From: UBA11524 sp965646445
GTDB taxonomy: Bacteria; Bacillota; Clostridia; Christensenellales; Aristaeellaceae
Direction of reading: 5' to 3'
Length of the DNA: 64,000 nt
Assembly: GCA_965646445.1 (NCBI GenBank)
Contig: CBFFZW010000001.1
Location: forward strand, 1 to 64,000
The notes beneath the pieces were generated by a model, which saw only the letters and a list, made by a program, of their open reading frames with translations, searched no databases and was not told where the DNA came from. This document shows, in pieces, positions 48,930-57,323 of the stretch. The first letter of the stretch is position 1. Each line of letters opens with the position of its first letter. A program made the position numbers and the translations under genes.

Positions 48930-51008
48930 ATGAAAAAGCTGCTTTTGCTTTTTACCATTAGTTTCTTGTGTTGCTTACCTTATGCAGGGCTGGCCAACCA
49001 AGAAAAAGTAATGCGAAGCGCGGATGGTGACGGCATTGCCAATTGTATATCCTGTGACACCCAGGGCGAAACCTTCCTTTTTCATCTGGATGACGACTGG
49101 TACACGTGCACCTCGTCTTCGGACGTGACCCTGCGGGCCAAGGATGCTGTCCGGGACTGGCAGCTTCTCTGCACGGGCGGGGACGATACCTATGCCGTGG
49201 GTCTCTTTGACGCGCTCGAATTTGATCTCCTTTCAGCGACGGGGCAGGTTTCCTGCCTCCGTCGTTTTTCAATGGACGAACTGTTCCCGGTCATGGACAT
49301 GGGCTATGGCGAGGTATCGTACAGGGCTTCCGATCTGGCGGCAACGGATGAGGCCCTCTGGCTGCTGATGGCCTGCTATGACGGTGCGCCATCCATGGTG
49401 CTTCGGTTTGACCTGGCGGAGCAGACCCTTCGGCGGATGCCCTGGCCCTCGGTGCAGGCCATCGACCGCTACGACCAGGAACGGCTGATTGCCCTGACGG
49501 AAGGCAGCCGTCTGACCACCCTGGACGACCAGGGGAATTCCGCCGTGCTGGCTGAACTTCCGTCCTCGCCGGTGCACGCCTTTGCCTACAACGAACAATG
49601 CGGAACGGCGTATTTCATCCAGGATGAGCAGGTGAAGCGCTGGCGGCCCGAAACGGGCGTGGAAGTGGCGGAGGAAACCTGCCGGATGCCCGGAGGCTAC
49701 ATGTCCAAGGGCTGCGTCAGCGACGACGGCCGCTACATGATGGCGTCTTCAACGGAAATCTACCTCTGCGACCCGGCAGGGGAGGACGGCGAAGCCTTGA
49801 CCCTGCTGGGCGATCTGCCCCGGCTCATGCAGTACGCCTACGAGGATCAGTACGATACCGTGCTGAAGCGCCAGCCGGACACGGCCTTCATCAGCCAGGA
49901 GAACTACGCCGACCGCATGGTCACCCGGGACGACTCCTTCGACGCGGCTGTCATCCACAGCACCCTGTGCGTGCTGCCTTTTTTGCAGGAAAAGGGCTAC
50001 TACGGCGCCATCAGCGAGGATGCCATGGCGTCCAAGGCGCTGTATCCGCAGGTGTCGGCGTTCCTGTGCCCGGATGGGACGTGGACGGCGGTGCCCGTCA
50101 GCGCCAGTATGACCTGTCTGTGCGTGAATCAGCCGCTGATGGCGGAACTGGGCCTCACCGTGGATGACCTGCCGCAAACCCTGCATGAATGGATCCGGTG
50201 GCTGGCGGACTGGGAGGATCGCTGCCCCGATGCCCCGGCCAACATCCAGCCCATGGCCGAGCGGTACGACCTTCGCCGCAGGCTGATGGCGACGCTGGTC
50301 AACGACTACCTGGATCAGGCGGCTGAGGCGGGACGCCCGGTAACCTTCACGGAGCCGTATCTGGCGGAGACCATCCGCGCCATTGAGGACGGAGCGCATA
50401 CCTGGGAGAAGCTGGAGAGCTTTGACGAGTCCCTGTACGAGGAAGTGCACTACCTGTTTTGGGAGCTCGACCCGCTGAGCCCGCAGGTCGCCACGGACGG
50501 CTGGCTGCCCTGGCCTCTCCGGCTGACGGAGGAGCACGAGCCCATGCTGACGCTGCAAATGACGCTGCTGGTCATCGATCCGTACAGCGGGCAGATTGAC
50601 AAGGCCGGGCAGCTGGCGGACTTCTGCGCGGCGCACTGGGACGACAAGACAACCCTGCTGCTGTCTTCGGCCTGGGAAGGCCCGGTGGAGACGCCGCGCT
50701 ACCACAAGATGATGGCGGAAGCCGAAGAAAAAGCCGCCCTGCTGGAAGCTAAGGGAGACACGGAAGCGGCGCGGGCGGAACTTTGCTGGCTGGAGCAGAT
50801 GCGCTGGGAGGTCACGCCGGAACAGGCCGCGTGGTACCGTGCCAACGTGGAACGCATCTGCATCACGGGGAGCAGCAGCTTCCTGTGCAACACCAAGGAG
50901 CAGCTGGGACGGCTGTTCGTTGCCTTCAGCCGGGGCGGCATGTCCGGGGAGCGAGTGCTGGCGGAATTGCAGCGCATGGCCCGCATGGTCGCCCTCGAAA
51001 GCCAGTGA
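48930..51008 (+). CDS. Secreted beta-propeller-like plus solute-binding-like protein
   Basis: A 692-aa exported protein. After a signal peptide (about 1-22), residues 30-290 look like WD40/propeller blades (DDTYAVGLFDALEFDLLSA, GTAYFIQDEQVKRWRPET). The C-terminal half resembles bacterial extracellular solute-binding proteins (VPVSASMTCLCVNQPLMAELG, TLHEWIRWLADWED). The first 100 or so coding bases are AT-rich like the previous gene, and the rest is GC-rich. AAAGGAA precedes ATG 48930. A remnant of a paralogue lies at 28831-29349. The ligand is unknown and no ABC permease lies nearby. Confidence 0.7.
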   Translation: MKKLLLLFTISFLCCLPYAGLANQEKVMRSADGDGIANCISCDTQGETFLFHLDDDWYTCTSSSDVTLRAKDAVRDWQLLCTGGDDTYAVGLFDALEFDLLSATGQVSCLRRFSMDELFPVMDMGYGEVSYRASDLAATDEALWLLMACYDGAPSMVLRFDLAEQTLRRMPWPSVQAIDRYDQERLIALTEGSRLTTLDDQGNSAVLAELPSSPVHAFAYNEQCGTAYFIQDEQVKRWRPETGVEVAEETCRMPGGYMSKGCVSDDGRYMMASSTEIYLCDPAGEDGEALTLLGDLPRLMQYAYEDQYDTVLKRQPDTAFISQENYADRMVTRDDSFDAAVIHSTLCVLPFLQEKGYYGAISEDAMASKALYPQVSAFLCPDGTWTAVPVSASMTCLCVNQPLMAELGLTVDDLPQTLHEWIRWLADWEDRCPDAPANIQPMAERYDLRRRLMATLVNDYLDQAAEAGRPVTFTEPYLAETIRAIEDGAHTWEKLESFDESLYEEVHYLFWELDPLSPQVATDGWLPWPLRLTEEHEPMLTLQMTLLVIDPYSGQIDKAGQLADFCAAHWDDKTTLLLSSAWEGPVETPRYHKMMAEAEEKAALLEAKGDTEAARAELCWLEQMRWEVTPEQAAWYRANVERICITGSSSFLCNTKEQLGRLFVAFSRGGMSGERVLAELQRMARMVALESQ

Positions 51009-51020
51009 CGCACACAAAAA

Positions 51021-51319
51021 CGGGACTTCACATCATCGTGGGAGTCCCGCACACTGTCAAAAATCCGCTGTCAATGGCACAGTAACTTGCTGTCGGCAGA
51101 CTGCAAATCGAAAATCGGCGAGCCCCTTCGGGGCGGTTAAACGGGGCGAAGCCCCTGCGCGGCGATTTCCGCGCGATTCCGTAAGGAATCGCTTCCTTAC
51201 ACGAACGAATGGCCGGGAGCTTGCTTTGCAAGCGACCAGTGAGTGAGTGGAAAATCTCGAAAAAGTGCCTTTGGCACTTGTTCGGCCCCAACGGGGCTCC
51301 CATCATCGTGGGAGCCCCG
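51021..51319 (+). repeat. Terminator-inserted structured element, copy D
   Basis: A plus-oriented copy in the 314-base gap between convergent genes. The core CTTCCTTACACGAACGA is at 51191-51207, and CCAGTGAGTGAGTG is at 51236-51249. The flanking hairpins are CGGGACT...AGTCCCG (51021-51049) and CGGGGCT...AGCCCCG (51292-51319), which share CATCATCGTGGGAG. Their stems differ by a paired A-T to G-C change, so both keep pairing. The left one adjoins a U-tract read on the minus strand (51016-51020), making it the distal part of the GIY-YIG gene's terminator. Copy D has an extra CCCCTTCGGGG hairpin and a decayed right end. Confidence 0.82.
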
Positions 51320-51322
51320 TTG

Positions 51323-51667
51323 TTATTTCCGCCCGGGACGCATGGGCTGCGCCTGGGGGTATTCGTCCATGCAGAGCATGTAGAGCAGCTGCAAGTCCTC
51401 GCTGTGGTCGTCGTCGCGCTCCTTGTAGTCCAGCTTTTTCAGCAGCGACCATCGAAAATTGTCGGGCGCGGCGGCGTAAGCCTGCTGCATGGCGCGGTTG
51501 GGCCAGGAGCCGAGCTTCAGTTGGAACAGGCTGCTGTTGTAATCAGTCGCGGCATTCTTCGATGTGGCGATCCACATCTGCTCGCCGCTGCGCCAGCAAA
51601 CGATGCCCATGTCGGGCCTGCGCTCCTCATATTGCGCACGGAGCGCTCTTTTTTGATCCTTGTCCAT
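51323..51667 (-). CDS. GIY-YIG nuclease-like protein (degenerate)
   Basis: A 114-aa protein. MGIVCWRSGEQMWIATSKN and SSLFQLKLGSWPNRAMQQAYAA align with the small GIY-YIG family of Clostridia, where GIY and YIG occupy the first block. Here they read GIV and IAT, so the catalytic tyrosines are missing and nuclease activity is doubtful. ATG 51667 is preferred over a GTG at 51682; both lack a strong ribosome site. Its terminator carries element copy D. Confidence 0.7.
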   Translation of the reverse strand: MDKDQKRALRAQYEERRPDMGIVCWRSGEQMWIATSKNAATDYNSSLFQLKLGSWPNRAMQQAYAAAPDNFRWSLLKKLDYKERDDDHSEDLQLLYMLCMDEYPQAQPMRPGRK

Positions 51668-51702
51668 GGTTTGCGGTCTCACTTTCTGCTGATGTCGGGA
51701 CT

Positions 51703-52830
51703 TCAGCGGTAGATCAGGAATTCACATTCCAGGCGGCCGTTGTACAGGCGGCGCTTCTTGTCCGCGCGCTTGCCGTAGGCACGCTCAAAGCCGGGGTCGG
51801 AGGTGATGGCGCAAAGGCTCCAGCCGGGATGGCGCGCCTTCAGGCGGCGAAGCTCGGCGTAGAGCCTGCGGCAGTGCTCCTGATCGGACAGTCGCTCGCC
51901 ATAGGGCGGGTTGCACAGGAAGACGCCGGTATCACCATCCAGCTGAAGCGTTTCAAGGGCCTGACAGTCCACGGTCACCTTGCCTTCCAGTCCGGCCTGG
52001 CGGATATGGCGTTGGGACAGCTCGACAGCCTCCGGGTCGATGTCCGTGCCGGTGATGCCGCTGACCCGGTCAGGGAGATGATCGAGCCGGGCGGCGCGGC
52101 GCAGGGCCTCGCCTTCAGCCTTGGGAAAGAAAGGGAAGGCCTCCATGGCGAAGGCGCGGGTCAGCCCCGGAGCGCGGTGACTCTGGCGGAAGGCCGCCTC
52201 GATCAGCAGCGTGCCCGTGCCGCAGCAGGGATCGTGAAGGCGCATCCCTGGCCGCCATGGGGAAAGCTCCACCAGCGCGGCGGCCAGGGTTTCCCGCAGG
52301 GGCGCCTCGCCGTTCCAGGTGCGGTAGCCGCGGCGGTTCAGGGCTTCGCCGGTGAGGTCAAGGGTGATGCGGGCCATGTTGCCGTGCAGCGCCACGCCGA
52401 TGGGGAAGGCCGCGCCCGTCTCGGGGAAGACCGCCGCTCTCGTCTTCAGGCGCAGGCGTTCGATAATGGCCTTCTTGGTGATGGCCTGGCAGTCGCGCAC
52501 GGACATCAATTGGCTGCGGGCGCACTTGCCGGAAACGTTGATCCGGCCATCCACGGGCAGAAGCTCCTCCCAGGGAACGGACTTCACCAGTTGGAAAAGC
52601 TCCTCAAAGGTGCGGCAGTCCCGCTCGGCCAGAATCATCATTACCCGGTCGGCGCAGCGCAGGCGCAGGCAGCACAGAAAGGCGTCCGCCAGGCTGCCGG
52701 TGAAGCGGGCGCCCCCCAGCTCCGCCTGGACATCGCGCATGTTCAGCCGGCGCAGCTCTCCCGCCACAATGCCCTCCATCCCGAAGGCCGCCGTGGCCAG
52801 TAGCGTCATGTCGGAAAATGTCAAAAGCAT
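51703..52830 (-). CDS. THUMP-domain RNA N2-guanine methyltransferase (RlmL/YpsC-like)
   Basis: A 375-aa enzyme that methylates guanine in RNA, by family most likely 23S rRNA. An N-terminal ferredoxin-like and THUMP region (about 1-155) is followed by a Rossmann methyltransferase: DPCCGTGTLLIEAAF (motif I), GTDIDPEAV, and NPPYGERL (motif IV). Length is standard. The start at 52830 follows AAAGGAG. It faces darA across divergent promoters. Confidence 0.92.
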   Translation of the reverse strand: MLLTFSDMTLLATAAFGMEGIVAGELRRLNMRDVQAELGGARFTGSLADAFLCCLRLRCADRVMMILAERDCRTFEELFQLVKSVPWEELLPVDGRINVSGKCARSQLMSVRDCQAITKKAIIERLRLKTRAAVFPETGAAFPIGVALHGNMARITLDLTGEALNRRGYRTWNGEAPLRETLAAALVELSPWRPGMRLHDPCCGTGTLLIEAAFRQSHRAPGLTRAFAMEAFPFFPKAEGEALRRAARLDHLPDRVSGITGTDIDPEAVELSQRHIRQAGLEGKVTVDCQALETLQLDGDTGVFLCNPPYGERLSDQEHCRRLYAELRRLKARHPGWSLCAITSDPGFERAYGKRADKKRRLYNGRLECEFLIYR

Positions 52831-52900
52831 TCACTCCTTTGTGCCTATCATACTGGATTTGCCCTGAAAAGTAAAGGGAAAACTTGCGCCGGACTTCGCC

Positions 52901-52929
52901 TTGCATTTTCGGCGCAAATGCTGTATACT
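52901..52929 (+). promoter_or_regulatory. Sigma-A promoter of darA-holB-ricT
   Basis: TTGCAT (52901-52906) and TATACT (52924-52929) with a 17-base spacer. Confidence 0.8.
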
Positions 52930-52974
52930 GTTGATTGGATAGAGAACCTGGTATGGTTCAAGGAGGTTGTTTCC

Positions 52975-53304
52975 ATGAAGCTGATTATCGCGATCGTTCA
53001 GGATGAGGATGCTTCCCGTCTGATTAACCAGCTGATGAGCGAGGGCTTTGGCGTGACGAAGCTTGCCACAACCGGCGGCTTTCTGCGTGCGGGCAACACA
53101 ACGTTGCTGGCGGGTGTAGACGACGATAAATTTGACGCCGCCATGGCGGTGATCGAGCGGGTGTGCAAGTCCCGCAAGCAGATCGCGCCCCATCCCACTG
53201 CCATGGCCGGGGTGTCCGGGGTGTATTCCCCCTATCCCATTGAGGTCACGGTGGGCGGCGCGACGGTGTTCGTGCTGACGGTGGATCAGTTCATCAAGCT
53301 GTAA
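52975..53304 (+). CDS. darA: Cyclic-di-AMP receptor, PII-like
   Basis: A 109-aa PII-like trimer subunit that binds c-di-AMP (DarA/PstA/YaaQ). It opens with MKLIIAIVQDEDASRLINQL, has TTGGFLRAGNTTLLAGVDD, and ends in GGATVFVLTVDQFIKL, all family hallmarks. AGGAGG precedes the ATG at 52975; the frame extends upstream across the promoter and is cut there. It stands 12 bases before holB, as in the Bacillus yaaQ-yaaR-holB-yaaT order, although yaaR is absent here. Confidence 0.96.
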   Translation: MKLIIAIVQDEDASRLINQLMSEGFGVTKLATTGGFLRAGNTTLLAGVDDDKFDAAMAVIERVCKSRKQIAPHPTAMAGVSGVYSPYPIEVTVGGATVFVLTVDQFIKL

Positions 53305-53316
53305 GGAGTCTTCCCA

Positions 53317-54366
53317 TTGGCACAAAGCGCTACCCAGAACCAACATGCAGCGCCCACCTTATCGGATTTTGCTCGGCAGGGCGCTGTTTATGATGGGCTG
53401 ATGAATACGCTGCGCCAGGGCAGCTTTGTCCATGCCTACCTCATCAGCGGCGGCGCGGGGCTGGGCAAGCGCACCCTGGCCGCGCTGATGGCGCAATACC
53501 TGATGTGCACCGGGGCGGACAAGCCCTGCGGCCGGTGCGCCGCCTGCGTTCAGGCGCGGGAGGGCAGCCATCCTGACGTCATTCTTGTTCGACCGGGCGA
53601 GCCCATCAACCCTCGGGTGGACCGAGGGCTGAAAAGCATCCCCGTGGACGAGATCCGTCAGGTGAACGAGCTGGCGGGTCGGCATACCTTTGAAGGCGGA
53701 AGACGGGTTGTCATCATCCAGAGCGCCCATCAAATGACGCCGCAGGCGCAAAACGCGCTGCTGAAGACCCTGGAAGAGCCCATGCCGGGCACCGTGTTCC
53801 TTCTGGTGACCGACGCGCCGGAGCTTCTGCTGACCACCATCGTCAGCCGCTGCCGGGCGCTGAAGCTGCATCCCTGGCCGGACGAGACGATCCTCGCCGC
53901 CCTCAAGGCAAGAGGCGTGGCGGAGGGAAGGGCCAGGGAGACGCTGACCCTGTGCGGCGGCTCCATTGGCCGCGCCGTCAGCATGGCGGCGGATGAAGCC
54001 TACTGGCAGCGCCGACAGGAGGTTATGCGGGATTTCTTCGGTCTGGAGAGCAGGAGCGAGATCCTGCGCGTATCCGGCGTGTGGAAGGAGCGCAGGGACG
54101 CCGCCGCGGAGCTGCTGGATGATGTGGAGGAATTGATTCGAGCGCTTCTGCTGATACGCCTGGGACAGCGGGAGGCATCAGCCGTTTCTGAATACCCGGA
54201 AGCGTGGCAGCGCATGGCCCGGGAGGGCAGCATCTCGGCTTTCGCGTCGCTGATGGACGCGGTGAGCCAGGCCCGGCGCTTGCGGGCCAGCCAGGTAACA
54301 TGGCAGGCGGTGGTGGAAAAGCTTCTGCTGCGCCTGATGGAGGAAAAAAGCAAATGGTCAATGTGA
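53317..54366 (+). CDS. holB: DNA polymerase III delta' subunit
   Basis: A 349-aa clamp-loader subunit. A Walker-A-like loop GGAGLGKRTL (near residue 45) and a zinc module CGRCAAC (near residue 72) with a further upstream Cys are visible. QNALLKTLEEP and the SRC motif (IVSRCRALKL) are typical of delta'. The start is TTG at 53317 after TAAGGAG. It overlaps ricT by 13 bases. Confidence 0.94.
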   Translation: MAQSATQNQHAAPTLSDFARQGAVYDGLMNTLRQGSFVHAYLISGGAGLGKRTLAALMAQYLMCTGADKPCGRCAACVQAREGSHPDVILVRPGEPINPRVDRGLKSIPVDEIRQVNELAGRHTFEGGRRVVIIQSAHQMTPQAQNALLKTLEEPMPGTVFLLVTDAPELLLTTIVSRCRALKLHPWPDETILAALKARGVAEGRARETLTLCGGSIGRAVSMAADEAYWQRRQEVMRDFFGLESRSEILRVSGVWKERRDAAAELLDDVEELIRALLLIRLGQREASAVSEYPEAWQRMAREGSISAFASLMDAVSQARRLRASQVTWQAVVEKLLLRLMEEKSKWSM

Positions 54367-55646
54367 TTGGCGTTCGCTTCCAGAACGCCGGAAAGCTGTA
54401 CTTTTTTGATCCCGGCTCCTTGTGGCCCACGCCGGGGGATTTCGTCATTGTGGAAACAGCCCGGGGCATCGAGTTCGGGGAGGTTGTCACATCCATGCGG
54501 GAGATCAACGACGAGCTTCTTCAGGCGCCCCTGAAGAAGGTGGTGCGCATCGCTACCGCCCAGGATGTCCGCCACGCCCAGGAGAACAAGGCGGGCGAGA
54601 AGGAAGCCTATGCCATCTGCCAGAAAAAAATTGCCGAGCACAAGCTGGACATGAAGCTGGTCAGCGTGGAATATACATTTGATAACAGCAAGATTCTTTT
54701 TTACTTCACGGCCAATGGCCGTGTGGACTTCCGCAGCCTGGTGAAGGACTTGGCCGCGGTGTTCAAGACGAGAATCGAGCTGCGGCAGATCGGCATCCGG
54801 GATGAGGCGAAGATGCTGGGCGGGCTGGGCCCCTGCGGTCGGCCCATTTGCTGCGGCAGCTTCCTGGGGGATTTCCAGCCTGTGTCCATCAAGATGGCCA
54901 AGGAGCAGAATCTCTCCCTTAACCCCACCAAGATCAGCGGCGTCTGCGGCCGTCTGATGTGCTGTCTCAAATATGAACAGGACAACTACGAGCAGACCCG
55001 CAAGCGGATGCCCAAGGTGGGCAAGGAGGTCATTACCCCTGACGGCAACGGTGTAGTGTGGGACCTGAACATCATCAAGGAAACCGTCCGCGTGCGCATC
55101 CAGAAGGGCGACAGCAGCGAGCTGCGGGATTATCCCGTGGCGGATATTCAGCGGCCGGGACAGCCTGCCCCGGTTCGGGAGGAAGCGCCGAAGGAAGTGC
55201 CCGCCCCGGAGACGGAAGTACCGACGGAGGACGCCGTTCAGCAGCGCCCCGAACGCCCCGCGCGCAAGCGTTCCGATCAGCCCCGGGAGGGCAAGCCGCC
55301 CCGGGAGCGGAAGGAAAGGCCTGCCAAGGCGGAGGGCGAGCAGCGGCTGGGCAAGCCCGTTCAGCGGGAGAATCCCAACAAGAAGCCCCGGGAGGAGAGC
55401 GAAGGCCGCCCCGAGCGCCGCAAGGACAACCGAGGCGCGAAGCCGGAGGGTACGGAGAAGCCCGCGCGCAAGCCGGACGGGAATCCCTGGAAGGCGGCGG
55501 TGGAGCAGGCGCTGAAGGCGGCACAGAAGCAGGAAACGGCTCCTGTGGCTGCTCCCGAGGCCAAGGAGCCGCCCCATGTGAATCCTGAGGATCATGAGGA
55601 CACGCCCTATACCGCGCCGATGACCGACGAGGACGATACCATCTGA
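54354..55646 (+). CDS. ricT: PSP1-domain protein RicT (YaaT) with long charged tail
   Basis: A 430-aa protein. The PSP1 domain covers about residues 1-250: FFDPGSLWPTPGDFVIVET, GPCGRPICC and CGRLMCCLKYE supply the conserved cysteines. In Bacillus the RicAFT complex binds Fe-S clusters and speeds RNase Y-dependent mRNA maturation and Spo0A activation. The last 170 residues are an unusual disordered tail rich in Lys, Arg, Pro and Glu (for example KPPRERKERPAKAEGEQRLG). The ATG at 54354 lies inside the holB end with GGAGG upstream. Confidence 0.93.
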   Translation: MVNVIGVRFQNAGKLYFFDPGSLWPTPGDFVIVETARGIEFGEVVTSMREINDELLQAPLKKVVRIATAQDVRHAQENKAGEKEAYAICQKKIAEHKLDMKLVSVEYTFDNSKILFYFTANGRVDFRSLVKDLAAVFKTRIELRQIGIRDEAKMLGGLGPCGRPICCGSFLGDFQPVSIKMAKEQNLSLNPTKISGVCGRLMCCLKYEQDNYEQTRKRMPKVGKEVITPDGNGVVWDLNIIKETVRVRIQKGDSSELRDYPVADIQRPGQPAPVREEAPKEVPAPETEVPTEDAVQQRPERPARKRSDQPREGKPPRERKERPAKAEGEQRLGKPVQRENPNKKPREESEGRPERRKDNRGAKPEGTEKPARKPDGNPWKAAVEQALKAAQKQETAPVAAPEAKEPPHVNPEDHEDTPYTAPMTDEDDTI

Positions 55647-55684
55647 TGCCGGGGGCGCAACATTGGTAAAAAACCGGCGAATGC

Positions 55685-55713
55685 TTGCGTTTTTTGACGA
55701 ACCGTGGTATCAT
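55685..55713 (+). promoter_or_regulatory. Promoter of the ferredoxin gene
   Basis: TTGCGT (55685-55690) and TATCAT (55708-55713) with a 17-base spacer. Confidence 0.7.
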
Positions 55714-55759
55714 ACAAGCATTACACGCGAAGCGTGTACTTGGAGGAGGTGAAACCATC

Positions 55760-55930
55760 ATGGCTTACAAGATTTCTGATGATTGCATCAGCTGCGGTGC
55801 CTGCGCTGCCGAGTGCCCCGTGGAGGCCATCTCTGAGGGTGACGGCAAGTACGTCATCAATCCTGACGTGTGCATCGAGTGCGGTGCCTGCGCCGAGACC
55901 TGCCCTGTGGGTGCGCCCGCTCAGGCGTAA
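55760..55930 (+). CDS. 2[4Fe-4S] clostridial ferredoxin
   Basis: A 56-aa electron carrier with two CxxCxxCxxxCP cluster motifs (CISCGACAAECP and CIECGACAETCP), the exact clostridial type. AGGAGGTGAAACC precedes the ATG. It is a monocistronic gene with its own promoter and a terminator 8 bases past the stop, which suits high expression. It could feed the flavoprotein encoded at 16244-17086 or the aldo/keto reductase encoded next door, but this is not shown. Confidence 0.97.
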   Translation: MAYKISDDCISCGACAAECPVEAISEGDGKYVINPDVCIECGACAETCPVGAPAQA

Positions 55931-55938
55931 CAGGAATC

Positions 55939-55964
55939 AAAAAAGTGGCGCAAGCCACTTTTTT
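55939..55964. terminator. Ferredoxin terminator, same hairpin as the inserted elements
   Basis: AAAAAAGTGGC-GCAA-GCCACTTTTTT forms a perfect 11-bp stem with T6. The same stem with other loops closes elements A (11180-11206), B and C. Here it stands alone without the element core. Confidence 0.9.
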
Positions 55965-56061
55965 GCGTTTTGGCGTTCCTCGAGGATCATCGCGGCTGAC
56001 AGCTTAATTCTTCCCGACGTTGCGGGTCGGGAAGGATTTTTTGCGGCGCGGCATTCCGCGC

Positions 56062-56090
56062 TTGCGGTGGCATGCCTGATATGGTATAAT
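56062..56090 (+). promoter_or_regulatory. Sigma-A promoter of the aldo/keto reductase gene
   Basis: TTGCGG (56062-56067) and TATAAT (56085-56090) with a 17-base spacer. Confidence 0.75.
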
Positions 56091-56133
56091 TAGCTTGCTA
56101 TGGATACAAAACGAAGGGAACGGTGAACAAACC

Positions 56134-57255
56134 ATGCTGAAGATAACTTTTCCGGGCATCAACGTCGGCTCCTCGGCCCTTGGCTTTGGCTGCATGCGCC
56201 TGCCCACGGCGGACGGCAAGATTGACGAGGCGGAAGCCATCCGAATGATCCGCCACGCCATCGACAACGGCGTGACCTATATCGACACGGCGTATCCTTA
56301 TCATGGCGGCGAGAGCGAAACGGTGGTGGGCAAGGCGCTGAAGGACGGCTACCGCGAAAAGGTGGTGCTGGCAACCAAGCTGCCCATGTGGATGGTGAAA
56401 ACCCACGAGGACATGATGCGCTTCCTGGACGAGCAGCTGCAGAAGCTCCAGGTGGATTATGTGGACTTTTATCTGCTCCACGCCATGGACGCGGGGAAAT
56501 TCCAGCTGGCCAAAAAGCTGGATTACAAGAAATTCTTTGCCGAGGCCATGGCCCAGGGGAAGATTCGCTACCCCGCTTTTTCCTTCCATGATGACGCCAA
56601 GACCTTCCTGGACATCCTGAATGATTATGACTGGAAGATGTGCCAGGTGCAGATGAACATCCTGGACGACAACAACCAGGCGACGTTGGCGGGAATTCAG
56701 GCGGCCCATGCAAAAGGCGTCGGCGTGGTGGTGATGGAGCCCCTGCGTGGTGGCCTGCTGGCCAACCCGCCCACGGAGGTTGTGAAGCTGTACGAAAGCT
56801 GGAGTGTCCGCCGCAGTCCGGTGGAATGGGCCTTCCGCTATCTGTACACCATGCCCGGGGTAGTGACCATTCTCAGCGGCATGAGCACCATGGAGCAGGT
56901 GCAGGATAATCTAAGCATTTTCGATGTGCCCCAGGGAGAAAACCTCACCGAGGCGGATCGCCGGCTGTACAGCGAGGTGAAGGCGACCTACATGGCCTGC
57001 ACCAAGACGCGCTGCACAGGCTGCCGCTATTGCCAGCCATGCCCCATGGGCGTGAAGATTCCGAACATTTTCCAGGGCTATGATACCACCCTGCTGCGCC
57101 ACGGCGGCAGCTTCAAGGAGGGCTATGGCCGGATTGCGGCGGAGAACGCCGACGCCTCCCGGTGCGTGGGCTGCCGCAAGTGCGAGCGGGCCTGCCCGCA
57201 GCAGCTGCCCATCGTACAGTACCTGAAAGAAATTCACAGCGAGTGCCAGGCGTGA
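56134..57255 (+). CDS. Aldo/keto reductase with C-terminal 4Fe-4S domain
   Basis: A 373-aa cytosolic oxidoreductase. The TIM-barrel part shows YIDTAYPYHGGES with the catalytic Tyr near residue 55, VDYVDFYLLHAMD and GVGVVVMEPLRGGLL. The last 90 residues carry ferredoxin-like cysteines: CTKTRCTGCRYCQPCP and CVGCRKCERACP. This fusion type is common in strict anaerobes. ATG 56134 is used; the longer frame to 56095 overlaps the promoter region. Confidence 0.93.
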   Translation: MLKITFPGINVGSSALGFGCMRLPTADGKIDEAEAIRMIRHAIDNGVTYIDTAYPYHGGESETVVGKALKDGYREKVVLATKLPMWMVKTHEDMMRFLDEQLQKLQVDYVDFYLLHAMDAGKFQLAKKLDYKKFFAEAMAQGKIRYPAFSFHDDAKTFLDILNDYDWKMCQVQMNILDDNNQATLAGIQAAHAKGVGVVVMEPLRGGLLANPPTEVVKLYESWSVRRSPVEWAFRYLYTMPGVVTILSGMSTMEQVQDNLSIFDVPQGENLTEADRRLYSEVKATYMACTKTRCTGCRYCQPCPMGVKIPNIFQGYDTTLLRHGGSFKEGYGRIAAENADASRCVGCRKCERACPQQLPIVQYLKEIHSECQA

Positions 57256-57280
57256 GCGAGGCACCGACTGCGCTATAATA

Positions 57281-57323
57281 CAAGCCCCGCAAGGCTTTAT
57301 CTTCCTTGCGGGGCTTGCTTTTT
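57281..57323 (+). terminator. Terminator of the aldo/keto reductase gene
   Basis: CAAGCCCCGCAAGG/CCTTGCGGGGCTTG forms a 14-bp stem, followed by CTTTTTA. Confidence 0.93.
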
